Shown here one piece after another: positions 7,591-15,575 of a DNA stretch of 17,669 nucleotides. Under the pieces are notes generated by a model, which made no database searches, was not told the DNA's origin, and saw only the letters and a list, made by a program, of their open reading frames with translations. Numbering within the stretch: the first letter of the stretch is position 1; each line of letters starts with the position of its first letter. Source of the DNA: JBHELG01 sp046263195 (lineage in GTDB: Bacteria > Actinomycetota > Nitriliruptoria > Nitriliruptorales > JAHWKO01); assembly GCA_046263195.1 (NCBI GenBank), contig JBHELG010000029.1:1-17669 (forward strand), read 5' to 3'. The translations under genes were made by a program, and so were the position numbers.

Positions 7591-7620
7591 AGTATGGTTT
7601 AGGATGACTCAGCGCCCCAA
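7591..7620 (-). promoter_or_regulatory. Possible tpiA promoter
   Basis: On the minus strand TTGGGG (7615-7620) and CATACT (7591-7596) are separated by 18 bases, a plausible sigma-70-type pair in an otherwise very GC-rich stretch. It would give tpiA a leader of more than 200 bases containing both hairpins. The match is loose. Confidence 0.25.
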
Positions 7621-7679
7621 GCCACGGAGTCGCAGTCTGCGCGACGGAGAACCTGGGCCCCCTTCGCCGCCGCACTCGT

Positions 7680-10600
7680 GTGCTGAACGTAGTCAGGCCC
7701 CCCGTCTCGTATCGTGGTCCCGGCTTGCAGGAGAAGGTTCGCGTCGGCCGCCCCCACCTTGAGGGCGAGCGCCGCACGGTCACCGTCGTCTTCGTCGACG
7801 CCGTCGCCTCCACGGCCCTTGCCGAGCGGCTCGACGAGGAGGACGTCTATTACCTCTTGCAGGATGCGCTTGCGTGCATGGTCGAGGCGGTCGAGCGCTA
7901 CGAGGGGGTCGTCACCCAGTTCCTCGGCGACGGCATCATCGCGTTGTTCGGTGCTCCGATCGCCCATGAGGATGCTGCGCGGCGTGCGATGTGTGCGGCT
8001 TTGGACATGCGGCGAGCGCTCAAGGCCAACGGCCTCCAGGCGCAGCAGCAGTACGGGGAAAAGCTCGTCTTCCGCATCGGGCTGAACACCGGCCCGGTCG
8101 TGGTAGGCAGCGTAAGCGACGACCTCGATATGGACTTCACCGCCATCGGCGACACGATCAATCTTGCCGCCCGCATGCAACAGCACGCCGACGCCGGGCA
8201 GATCCTGGTATCGGAGCACACCTACGGTGCCGTACGCGACTACTTCGAGTTTGAGGACATCGGACCTCAGGAGGTGAAGGGCAAGGCCGCCCTTGTCCGG
8301 GCCTATAGGCCGCTGGGACAGCGGCCAGTGCATACGCGCATCCAGGTGGCCGCCGAGCACGGCCTCACTCCCTTCGTAGGGCGGGATCACGAGTTGAATC
8401 TCCTGGAGGGGTTGCTCGAGGAGGCGCGGCTGGGAGCGGGGCAGGTGGTGTTCGTGGCCGGTGAAGCGGGCATGGGCAAGTCCCGCCTGCTGTTGGAGTT
8501 CCGCCGCTCACTGGCAAACGACGACGTCGGTTGGCTCGAGGGACGCTCCATCTCCTACGGCAGAAGCATTCCCTACCTACCCATGAGCGAGCTCGTGCAG
8601 CAGAGCTTCGGGGTGAAGGAGTCGGACGACGAGGCCGGCATCATCCGCCGGGTCGAGGAGCGAACTGCCGCCTGGGATGAGCGTGCGCGCACCCTGGTGC
8701 CTTACCTGAAGAATCTGCTCAACGTGGACCAAGGGGACCAATCCGTAGCTCGGACAGATCCCCGGGAGCGGCAGGCCGCCATCTTCCATGCACTCCAAAC
8801 GCTCCTGCTGATCGAGAGCCGCCAGCGTCCGCTCGTCGTGCTCGTCGAAGACCTCCACTGGGTGGACGAGAGCACTGAACAGGCACTAGTCGCCCTCGTC
8901 GACGTCGTCCCCACCGCGCCCGTGCTGCTCGTGCTGACCTACCGCCCCGGCTACTCGCCTTCCCTTGGTGACCGCACGTACTTCAGCCGCATCACCCTCA
9001 GGCGTCTGCCACAGGAGGAGACGGCGGCTATGGCGCGGGCCGTGCTTCAGGCGGAGGCACTCCCACCCGAACTCGTGCAGCTGGTCAATTCGAAGGCCGA
9101 GGGCAACCCCTTCTACACCGAGGAAGTCACGAAGTCGCTGCTCGAGTCGGGGGTGCTGCGGCGCCTAGAGGGCAGCTTCGAGCTGGCCCAGCCTGTCGAT
9201 CAGCTGCGTCTGCCGGACACCATCCAGGAGGTGGTCCTCAGCCGAATCGACCGCCTGCAGCCAGCGGCAAGGGAGGCCCTCCAACTTGCCTCGGTGATCG
9301 GACGCGAGTTCACCGAGCGGCTGCTGGCGCGCATCTCCGACCCGGAAAGCCAGCTCGACGAGGCCTTGAACGAGCTGAAGCGACTCGAACTCGTCTACCA
9401 GAAAGAGTACTTCCCCGACCTGTCCTACATGTTCAAGCACGCCCTCACCCACGAGGTGGCCTACTCGACCCTGCTGCGCGAGCGCCGCAGGGCGCTCCAC
9501 CGGCTCGTGGGCGCGGCGATCGAGGAGCTCTACCCCGAGCGACTGGCCGAGCAGGTCGAGACCCTCGCCCACCACCACGCCGAGGGCCACGCCTGGGACA
9601 AGGCGCTCAACTACCTCGTCAAGGCGGGCGACAAAGCGGCAGTGACCTATGCCAATAATCAGGCGCTCGACTACTACGAGCATGCACTCGAGCTCTGGGA
9701 CCGGGTCAGTGACGAGACCCGGGCCCAGGCCCTGCCACGGTACGAGCTCCTGGACCGGGCGGGAAAAGCCGCTGCGATCAGTGGTGAGATGATGCGCGCG
9801 CTCAGACATCGTCAGGAGGCCGTCGCTGCAGCTGGCGACGATGTGCCTCGCGAGGTCCGGGCTGGCCTTCTCGCTAGCCTGAGCAGGGAGATGTGGGTCG
9901 CAGGCCAGGGAGAGGAGGCGCTGGCCACCCTGGAAGAAGCGCTGCGCGAGGTACCGGACGAGCCCTCCCCGGAGCGAGCTGCGGTATTCGCAAAGCGGAG
10001 CGCCATTCTTACCAGTATGTCGTTCTATGAGGATGCTCTTGAAGCCGGCCGGCAGGCGATCCAGGTGGCAAGGGCCGTCGGGGCTCGCAGCGTGGAGGCG
10101 CATGCGCTGAATTCCGTTGGAGGCTCAACCGCACAGCTGGGAGAAATCGACCGGGGCGTGGCGTACCTGCGGGAGGCTCAGCACCTCGCCAAACAAGTGG
10201 GTGACCTCGAAGAGGTAGTGCGGTCCTATGCGAATCTCGGCCACAACCTCGGAAGCGCCGGGCGTTTCGACGACGCGATCGCAGTCGGACTCGAGGGAAT
10301 AGCGTGGGCCGAGCGAAAAGGGGTGTCAAGTTATCTAGTCGGCTTCGATGTCATTCGGGCCAACCTCCTGGACGCGCTCTTCTGGGCCGGTCGCTGGAGC
10401 GAAGCCGACGAGGTCGTGGGGAGCCGCTCCCGCAACCATCCGCACTGGGCTGCGATTCACCTCGAGCTGATTGCTGCCTCCTTGCGGGTCGGTCAGGGGC
10501 GCTTCGACGAGGCACGAGTCCACCTGTGGCAGGGGCGAGAGCTAATCCGCTTCCTCGATGATCCCTGCTGGCTCGTTCCGCTCCACGCGGTCGAGGCGGA

Positions 10601-11207
10601 GTTGGCAGTCTGGGAGCAGCGGTGGCTGGACGCGCGATCGCTGCTCGATCAGGTGCCGCAGCAATGTAATGAGCAGCGCTGGTCCGACTACCTCGATCTC
10701 TACCTCCCGCTAACGGTGAGGACAGAAGCGGAACTTGCGATTTCCTCGCGCGCAAATCGGGACGAGTACGCGGCCACGGAAGCGCGACGGCGGGCCGAAG
10801 AGGTCGTCGCGAAGGCACAAGATGTGGTAGCCAAAAGCGGGAGGCACATGCAGAGAGCCGATTCTCGAGGCAGCTCCTTCCCGGTCAGACCTGAGGAAGC
10901 GATGGCGCGGGGGGAAGCAGAACTCCGCCGCCTCGCACGCGACGCCGACCCCGACACCTGGGGACGCGCCATCGAATCGAACAACTGCCCCCGGATCGCT
11001 CACATAGAGGCATACACGCGCTGGCGTAGAGCCGAAGCCTTACTGCACCTCGCCCATCGCGCTGAGGCGGCCATCGAGCTGGAGCAGGCACACGAGATCG
11101 CGATGAATCTGGGGGCGCGACCGCTGCGGCAGGCCATCTCGACACTCGCCCATCGGGCTCATATCGCCCTACACGCCACCGCCGCCGACGACACGGGCTT
11201 GGCATGA
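7680..11207 (+). CDS. Class III nucleotide cyclase / AAA-type ATPase / TPR-like multidomain signalling protein
   Basis: 1175 residues. Residues 30-212 form a class III cyclase domain: metal-binding Asp40 (VVFVDAVAST) and Asp84 (FLGDGIIALFG), and the transition-state pair Asn161/Arg165 (DTINLAARM). Residues about 232-600 form an ATPase: FVGRDHE linker, Walker A GEAGMGKS (261-268) and Walker B VVLVEDLHWVDE (about 386-397), followed by the winged region LPDTIQEVVLSRIDRL. From about 600 to the end lie TPR-like helices. The order resembles soluble adenylyl cyclase and several mycobacterial cyclase-regulators. The residue that usually specifies adenine, a Lys before the second Asp, is Gln80, and the partner position is Thr154; substrate and activity are uncertain. 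Relatives often start with a zinc ribbon, which is missing. The start at GTG 7680 has no ribosome site; a stop at 7605-7607 closes the frame upstream. It is convergent with oppF and divergent from tpiA. Confidence 0.88.
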   Translation: MLNVVRPPVSYRGPGLQEKVRVGRPHLEGERRTVTVVFVDAVASTALAERLDEEDVYYLLQDALACMVEAVERYEGVVTQFLGDGIIALFGAPIAHEDAARRAMCAALDMRRALKANGLQAQQQYGEKLVFRIGLNTGPVVVGSVSDDLDMDFTAIGDTINLAARMQQHADAGQILVSEHTYGAVRDYFEFEDIGPQEVKGKAALVRAYRPLGQRPVHTRIQVAAEHGLTPFVGRDHELNLLEGLLEEARLGAGQVVFVAGEAGMGKSRLLLEFRRSLANDDVGWLEGRSISYGRSIPYLPMSELVQQSFGVKESDDEAGIIRRVEERTAAWDERARTLVPYLKNLLNVDQGDQSVARTDPRERQAAIFHALQTLLLIESRQRPLVVLVEDLHWVDESTEQALVALVDVVPTAPVLLVLTYRPGYSPSLGDRTYFSRITLRRLPQEETAAMARAVLQAEALPPELVQLVNSKAEGNPFYTEEVTKSLLESGVLRRLEGSFELAQPVDQLRLPDTIQEVVLSRIDRLQPAAREALQLASVIGREFTERLLARISDPESQLDEALNELKRLELVYQKEYFPDLSYMFKHALTHEVAYSTLLRERRRALHRLVGAAIEELYPERLAEQVETLAHHHAEGHAWDKALNYLVKAGDKAAVTYANNQALDYYEHALELWDRVSDETRAQALPRYELLDRAGKAAAISGEMMRALRHRQEAVAAAGDDVPREVRAGLLASLSREMWVAGQGEEALATLEEALREVPDEPSPERAAVFAKRSAILTSMSFYEDALEAGRQAIQVARAVGARSVEAHALNSVGGSTAQLGEIDRGVAYLREAQHLAKQVGDLEEVVRSYANLGHNLGSAGRFDDAIAVGLEGIAWAERKGVSSYLVGFDVIRANLLDALFWAGRWSEADEVVGSRSRNHPHWAAIHLELIAASLRVGQGRFDEARVHLWQGRELIRFLDDPCWLVPLHAVEAELAVWEQRWLDARSLLDQVPQQCNEQRWSDYLDLYLPLTVRTEAELAISSRANRDEYAATEARRRAEEVVAKAQDVVAKSGRHMQRADSRGSSFPVRPEEAMARGEAELRRLARDADPDTWGRAIESNNCPRIAHIEAYTRWRRAEALLHLAHRAEAAIELEQAHEIAMNLGARPLRQAISTLAHRAHIALHATAADDTGLA

Positions 11208-11247
11208 AGGCGTACTGCCCCAACTTGTCGGCCGGCGTCCCGGGTTC

Positions 11248-12288
11248 CTAGCTGGGGAGCACCGTCTGGCGGATCTCCGCGAAGTGGCAGCGGCTGGGGT
11301 GACCGTGGCCGAAGCGGTCGACGAGGTCGGGGTCGACGGTGGCACAGATGTCCTGCGCCTTCCAGCAGCGCGTGCGGAAGGAGCATCCGGACGGCAGGTT
11401 GGCCGGGCTCGGCAGGTCGCCTTCCAGGATGATTCGTTCGCGCTCGTCCCGTCTGGAGGGGTCGGGGATGGGCGCCGCCGATAGCAGTGCCTGGGTGTAG
11501 GGATGGGTGGGCCGCTCGTAGATGTCGGTCTCGTCTCCGAATTCGACGATCTTGCCGAGATACATGACCGCGACCCTGTCCGAGATATGGCGAACGACGG
11601 AGAGGTCGTGAGCGATGAAGATATAGGCGAGGCCGAACTCGTCCTGTATCTCCTCGAGGAGGTTTATGACCTGGGCTTGGACGGATACGTCGAGGGCGGA
11701 GACCGGTTCGTCGCAGATGATGATGTCGGGGTTGAGGGCAAGTGCCCGTGCAACCCCGATCCGCTGCCGCTGCCCGCCGGAGAACTGGTGGGGGTAGCGG
11801 TTGAGGTGACCGGGATCGAGCCCCACCCGCTCGAGCAGTTCCTGGGCGCGTTGACGGCGCTCGCGTTTCGGCACGATGCCGCGGTGGATCTGCCATGGCT
11901 CCATGAGGATGTCCCCGACCGTCATGCGGGGGTTCAGTGAGGCATAGGGGTCCTGGAACACGATCTGGAGGTCACGGCGCAGCGCCCGCAGCCGCCGCTT
12001 CGGCATGTCGAAGATGTCCTCGTGGCGGAAGTAGGCGTGGCCGTCGGTCGGCTCCTCAAGCCGCAGGAGAGTGCGCGCGATCGTCGACTTGCCGCAGCCG
12101 GACTCTCCCACAAGCCCCAGCGTTTCACCGCGCCGGAGCTGGAAGCTCACACCGTTGATGGCCTTCACGTCGCCGACATGGCGCTTGAAGACGATCCCGC
12201 GGGTGATCGGGAACCACTTCACGAGGTCTTCGACTCTGAGGAGCAGTTCGCCGGGCACCCGGGCGTGACCGTTGAGGTCAGTTGCCAC
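11248..12288 (-). CDS. Peptide ABC transporter ATP-binding protein, OppF/DppF type
   Basis: 346 residues from GTG at 12288, chosen because AGGAGG lies about six bases upstream; the gene overlaps the end of oppD by 11 bases. It is one of two ATPases that power peptide import. Walker A GESGCGKS is at 61-68, the Q loop at FQDP (111-114), signature FSGGQRQR at 169-176 and Walker B IIICDEP near 189-195, with a D-loop SALD and switch His in IAHDLS. The C-terminal oligopeptide-transporter tail holds four cysteines (302, 308, 315, 334) in the C-x5-C-x6-C-x(n)-C pattern typical of this subfamily, possibly for an iron-sulfur cluster. It is the last gene of the operon, ending 40 bases from the convergent cyclase gene. 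Confidence 0.95.
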   Translation of the reverse strand: MATDLNGHARVPGELLLRVEDLVKWFPITRGIVFKRHVGDVKAINGVSFQLRRGETLGLVGESGCGKSTIARTLLRLEEPTDGHAYFRHEDIFDMPKRRLRALRRDLQIVFQDPYASLNPRMTVGDILMEPWQIHRGIVPKRERRQRAQELLERVGLDPGHLNRYPHQFSGGQRQRIGVARALALNPDIIICDEPVSALDVSVQAQVINLLEEIQDEFGLAYIFIAHDLSVVRHISDRVAVMYLGKIVEFGDETDIYERPTHPYTQALLSAAPIPDPSRRDERERIILEGDLPSPANLPSGCSFRTRCWKAQDICATVDPDLVDRFGHGHPSRCHFAEIRQTVLPS

Positions 12289-13423
12289 GGAGCACCTCCT
12301 CATAGAAGTGGCAGGCGCTCTGGCGGCGGGCGCCGACATTGTACAGCGGGGGCCTCTGCTCCTTGCAGACGAGGCGCATGTAGGGGCAGCGGGGGTGGAA
12401 CTCGCACCCGAGCGGGATGTCGAGGAGGTTCGGTGGCGCGCCTGTGATGGGATCCAGGCGCTTGCCCTTCTGGTCGGCACGGGGGATCGATCGCATGAGC
12501 CCGAGCGTGTAGGGGTGAGCTGGGTTGCCGTACACCTCGTGGATCTCGGCGCGTTCCATGACCCTGCCGGCGTACATGACGCAGATCCTGTCTGCGACCT
12601 CCGCCACCACCCCGAGATCGTGGGTGATGAGGAGCAGACCCATTCCGGTCTCGGCCTGAAGGTCGGCGAGCAGTTGCATGATCTGGGCCTGGACCGTCAC
12701 ATCCAAAGCGGTAGTCGGCTCGTCGGCTATCACCACGTCCGGGTCGAGGGCGAGCGCCATGGCGATCATGACCCGCTGCCGCATCCCGCCCGAGAACTGA
12801 TGCGGGTAATCGTCGATGCGATCCTTGGCCGAGGGGATGCGAACACGGTCCATGAGTTCGATCGCCTGCTTACGCGCCTCGGACTTCGACAGCCCGCGAT
12901 GCACGCGGAACATCTCGGCGATCTGGAAGCCCACGGTGAAGACCGGATTCAGCGCCGTGAGGGCGTCTTGGAAGATCATAGCGATGTGACGCCCACGAAT
13001 CTGGCGTAGCTCCCGTTCGGACAGCTGCAGGAGGTCGAGACCCCGGTAGCGCGCCTGACCCGCGGTTACGAAACCCGGCGGGCTGTCGACGATACCCATC
13101 ACCGCCTGCGCGGAGACACTCTTGCCCGAGCCGGATTCGCCAAGGATCGCGAGCGTCTCACCCTCGTCCAGGGAGTAGCTCAGCCCGTTCACCGCTTTCA
13201 GTACTCCATCAGGCGTGCGGAACTCGACGTGGAGGTTCGACACCTCGAGCAGGCGGGCCGAGGGGTCCAGGCCTTGCTCGACCGGAAGCTGATCCATTCG
13301 CGGTCCCACGAGTCTCGCCACCCCGCGGGCCTGCGGCCCTACGCGGACGGTGCCCACCCGCTCGGCCTGCGGCCCTTCCCCGGTCATGCCCACCCGCCGG
13401 GCCTGCGGCCCTTCCCCGGTCAT
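12278..13423 (-). CDS. Peptide ABC transporter ATP-binding protein, OppD/DppD type
   Basis: 381 residues from ATG at 13423, which overlaps the dppC stop as ATGA and has GAGG a few bases upstream. Walker A GESGSGKS is at 95-102, Q loop FQDA near 151-154, signature FSGGMRQ at 210-216, and Walker B VVIADEP near 230-236. The C-terminal tail carries the same four-cysteine pattern as its partner (CEFHPRC, then two further Cys). The first 36 residues are unusual: they are three 12-residue repeats (MTGEGPQARRVG-like) encoded by a 36-bp DNA tandem repeat. Normal OppD similarity begins only near residue 57 (ARLLEVSNLHVEF), and Met43 (ATG at 13297) could be an older start, but it lacks a good ribosome site. 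Confidence 0.94.
   Translation of the reverse strand: MTGEGPQARRVGMTGEGPQAERVGTVRVGPQARGVARLVGPRMDQLPVEQGLDPSARLLEVSNLHVEFRTPDGVLKAVNGLSYSLDEGETLAILGESGSGKSVSAQAVMGIVDSPPGFVTAGQARYRGLDLLQLSERELRQIRGRHIAMIFQDALTALNPVFTVGFQIAEMFRVHRGLSKSEARKQAIELMDRVRIPSAKDRIDDYPHQFSGGMRQRVMIAMALALDPDVVIADEPTTALDVTVQAQIMQLLADLQAETGMGLLLITHDLGVVAEVADRICVMYAGRVMERAEIHEVYGNPAHPYTLGLMRSIPRADQKGKRLDPITGAPPNLLDIPLGCEFHPRCPYMRLVCKEQRPPLYNVGARRQSACHFYEEVLRGN
13316..13423 (-). repeat. 36-bp tandem repeat, three copies, at the dppC-oppD junction
   Basis: Units lie at 13388-13423, 13352-13387 and 13316-13351. The first two differ at only 2 of 36 positions; the third matches the first at 25 of 36, mostly in the core GGCCTGCGGCCCT. 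In most copies the core is an inverted repeat (GGGCC-TGC-GGCCC) able to fold as a hairpin. The period is a multiple of three, so the oppD frame stays open through all copies, and each of the first two begins with ATG on the coding strand. Confidence 0.9.
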
Positions 13424-14529
13424 CGCAGCCTCGGGTCGAGTGCGTCGCGCAAGGCGTCTCCCATGAGAATGAAGCTGAACACCGTGACGCTGAGAAAGCC
13501 GCCGGGGAAGAGCAGGAGATGAGGTGAGTCGAGTATCCGCGTCTGCGCCACGCTGATCATGAGCCCCCAAGATATGGCGGGCAACTGGAGGCCAACCCCC
13601 AGGAACGACAGTGCGGCCTCGGCCGCGATGATGATCCCCACCTCGATCGTCGCGTAGACGACGACCGGGGCTATGGCGTTGGGGAGAATGTGCTGCAGGA
13701 TGATCCTCGTGTCGCTCCCTCCGAGTGCGCGGGCCGCCGTGACGTAGTCCATCTCCTTGACGGAGAGCACCGAGGAGCGCATGAGCCGCAGCATGGTCGG
13801 CCAGCCGAGGGCGACGAGAACGAAGGTGACGACCGCGAGGCCATTCACGTTCGCGAACTCGTCGATGGCTCGGAAGAGACCCGAGATCGCCCCGAGCGCC
13901 CCTCCCGCTCCGGGGTTGCGGAGGACGCTGATCGCGACGATGCCGCCGAGGATGGTGGGGAGCGCGAACCAGATGTCCGATACCCGAGCGACGAGCGTGT
14001 CGACGGCGCCACCGTAGTACCCGGCGAGAGAGCCGAAGACGATCGCGATGAGTGCCGCGAAGGAGGTGACGGCGACGCCGATGGTCATCGAGACGCGCGC
14101 CCCGTAGATCGTGCGGGCGTAGTAATCGCAGCCCTGGAGGTCGAAACCGAACCAGTGCACAGCGCTCGGGCGCTGCAAGGAGTTCGACAGTTGGCAGGAC
14201 TGAGGGTCCACGCCCGTGAAGAGCGACGGGCGGATCGCAATGACCGTCAGCACGAGGATGATGACTGCGGAGACGACGAAGAATGGGTTGCGGCGTAGAT
14301 CGCGCCAGGCATCCGCCCACAGGCCCGCCTGGCGGCCGCTGAGCGGCGCGCCGCCCTCGAGCGCCGCGGCCTGTTCGTCGCCGGCAGCCTCGAAGGCGGG
14401 TGTCGTGTCCGGTTCCGGCTGGGGCCTTCGCTCCATGGGCCGGCGCCCCCGCCCAACCTGCCCGGCAGCTGAGGGCGATTTGGATTCCTTCAGGCGGGAC
14501 CGCTCCCCACCGAGCTCGTAGTCAGCCAT
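13420..14529 (-). CDS. Peptide ABC transporter permease, DppC/OppC type
   Basis: 369 residues from ATG at 14529, which overlaps the dppB stop by eight bases (ATGGCTGA). It is one of two membrane subunits of the peptide importer. The first about 75 residues are a charged, Pro-rich cytoplasmic extension that is long for the family. The first membrane helix is near 83-99; an outer loop with two cysteines (112, 134) follows, then HWFGFDLQGCDYYARTIYGARVS, a family landmark, and the remaining helices. The ATPase-contacting EAA-type loop is EMDYVTAARALGGSDTRIILQHILPN (about 259-284; positions given rather than the whole motif being diagnostic). SFLGVGLQ and the C-terminal GDALRDALDPRLR ending are typical. 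Confidence 0.95.
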   Translation of the reverse strand: MADYELGGERSRLKESKSPSAAGQVGRGRRPMERRPQPEPDTTPAFEAAGDEQAAALEGGAPLSGRQAGLWADAWRDLRRNPFFVVSAVIILVLTVIAIRPSLFTGVDPQSCQLSNSLQRPSAVHWFGFDLQGCDYYARTIYGARVSMTIGVAVTSFAALIAIVFGSLAGYYGGAVDTLVARVSDIWFALPTILGGIVAISVLRNPGAGGALGAISGLFRAIDEFANVNGLAVVTFVLVALGWPTMLRLMRSSVLSVKEMDYVTAARALGGSDTRIILQHILPNAIAPVVVYATIEVGIIIAAEAALSFLGVGLQLPAISWGLMISVAQTRILDSPHLLLFPGGFLSVTVFSFILMGDALRDALDPRLR

Positions 14530-15445
14530 AGCGGATGCGTGGGTCGAGGACCGCGTAGAGGACATCGACGACGAGGTTCGAGGCCATGTAGACGAGCACG
14601 AGGAAGGTGACGATCCCGACCACGACCGGACCCTCCTGGCGCAGGACCGCCTCGAACACGGCCCGCCCGATGCCCGGAAGGTTGAAGATCGTCTCAGTGA
14701 TGATCGCCCCGCCCATGAGGCTGCCGAGGTCGACACCGAGGAAGGTGACGACGGGGATGAGCGAGTTCCGCAGCGCGTGGAGGCCGACGACGCGCTGGCG
14801 GGCCAGGCCCTTCGCGGTCGCGGTGCGCACGTAGTCGGAGCGGAGGTTCTCGACGAGGCTCGTACGGGTGAGCCGGGCGACGAAGGCGAGCGAGACCGAG
14901 CCGAGAACCATGGAGGGCAGGATGTAGCTGAACCAGCCCTGGCGGATTCCCGCGACCGGGAAGATCCCGAGCTTCACCCCGAGCAGGAGCTGGGCGACGA
15001 AACCGAGCACGAAGATGGGGATGGAGATGACCGCCGTCGTCGAGACGAGGACGAGGTTGTCGGCGTATCCGCTCCTGCGCAGCCCAGCGAGCACTCCGGC
15101 CAGGAGCCCGAGTACCGCCTCGAAGACGAACGCGCCGAGGGCGAGCTTGACGGTGACGGGGAGGCGTTCGCCGAAGTAGGCGCTGACCGGACGTCCACGG
15201 AAGTCCGTGCCGAAGTCACCACGGACGAGGTCGGTCAGATACTTCCCGTAGCGCACGAGGAAGGGATCGTTCAGGTGGTACTCCTCGCGCAGCGCCTGCA
15301 CCGTGCTGGCCGATACCGGCCGGTCCCCGGCAAGCGCCCGGATGGGATCGCCCGGTATGGCGAACACGAGCAGGAAGATGAGGAAGGTGGCGCCGAGGAA
15401 CACGGGGACGAACTGGAGGACGCGCCGGACGAGGTAGCGGCCCAC
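14522..15445 (-). CDS. Peptide ABC transporter permease, DppB/OppB type
   Basis: 307 residues from GTG at 15445, with GGAGG and AGG ribosome-site sequence just upstream; longer readings run into the intercistronic hairpins. The N-terminus GRYLVRRVLQFVPVFLG followed by IPGDPIRAL is diagnostic of this family. The protein continues with YHLNDPFLVRYGKYL, several hydrophobic helices, the EAA-type loop YVRTATAKGLARQRVVGLH, and a C-terminal end VLYAVLDPRIRYG. It forms the peptide channel with DppC. The start is 130 bases downstream of the binding-protein gene; that gap holds a strong hairpin, which probably lowers permease expression relative to the binding protein. Confidence 0.95.
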   Translation of the reverse strand: MGRYLVRRVLQFVPVFLGATFLIFLLVFAIPGDPIRALAGDRPVSASTVQALREEYHLNDPFLVRYGKYLTDLVRGDFGTDFRGRPVSAYFGERLPVTVKLALGAFVFEAVLGLLAGVLAGLRRSGYADNLVLVSTTAVISIPIFVLGFVAQLLLGVKLGIFPVAGIRQGWFSYILPSMVLGSVSLAFVARLTRTSLVENLRSDYVRTATAKGLARQRVVGLHALRNSLIPVVTFLGVDLGSLMGGAIITETIFNLPGIGRAVFEAVLRQEGPVVVGIVTFLVLVYMASNLVVDVLYAVLDPRIRYG

Positions 15446-15480
15446 GCGATCCTGCCCTCCACGCTTCGACGTCGGGGGTG

Positions 15481-15494
15481 CGGGGGTGCCCCCG
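15481..15494 (-). promoter_or_regulatory. Small GC hairpin upstream of dppB
   Basis: CGGGG (15481-15485) pairs with CCCCG (15490-15494) around a four-base loop. It lies 36 bases before the dppB start and next to repeated CGGGGGTG motifs (15473, 15481 and 15510). It may add to the larger structure beside it. Confidence 0.3.
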
Positions 15495-15508
15495 TCAGAT
15501 CGGAGCTT

Positions 15509-15538
15509 TCGGGGGTGGCCTACCGTGGCCACCCCCGA
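15509..15538 (-). terminator. Strong intercistronic hairpin after the binding-protein gene
   Basis: TCGGGGGTGGCC (15509-15520) and GGCCACCCCCGA (15527-15538) are a perfect 12-bp inverted repeat with a six-base loop, 37 bases beyond the binding-protein stop. No T run follows in the minus sense, so it is more likely a partial terminator or a 3'-end protector that keeps the binding-protein mRNA abundant than a full stop to transcription, since the transporter genes follow on the same strand. Confidence 0.6.
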
Positions 15539-15575
15539 CTCTAACGGATCGTCTCTTCACGAACCGCAACCCCCG

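Larger units (their letters stand above)
7353..7679. other. Gene-free divergent promoter region between tpiA and the cyclase gene
   Basis: 327 bases with no gene that I can support. It must hold start signals for both tpiA (minus) and the cyclase gene (plus). The half near tpiA contains two hairpins (listed separately). The half near the cyclase holds relatively AT-rich sequence around 7588-7608 with promoter-like hexamers on both strands. For the cyclase, TAGGAT at 7600-7605 resembles an actinobacterial -10 box, but no good -35 box is visible. Confidence 0.5.

Noticed and set aside
7353..7680. Zinc-ribbon remnant of the cyclase protein in another frame
   Set aside because: None of the plus frames in this stretch has paired CxxC motifs, so a simple frameshift does not explain the missing domain.
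11208..11247. Bidirectional terminator between the cyclase gene and oppF
   Set aside because: The 40-base gap shows no inverted repeat long enough to support one.
13316..13423. CRISPR-like array
   Set aside because: The units are directly adjacent with no spacers, and there are no cas genes.
13424..14320. Upstream extension of the oppD frame through dppC
   Set aside because: The extension is Arg/His-rich and antidiagnostic, and the ATGA overlap at 13423 with a ribosome site gives the natural start.
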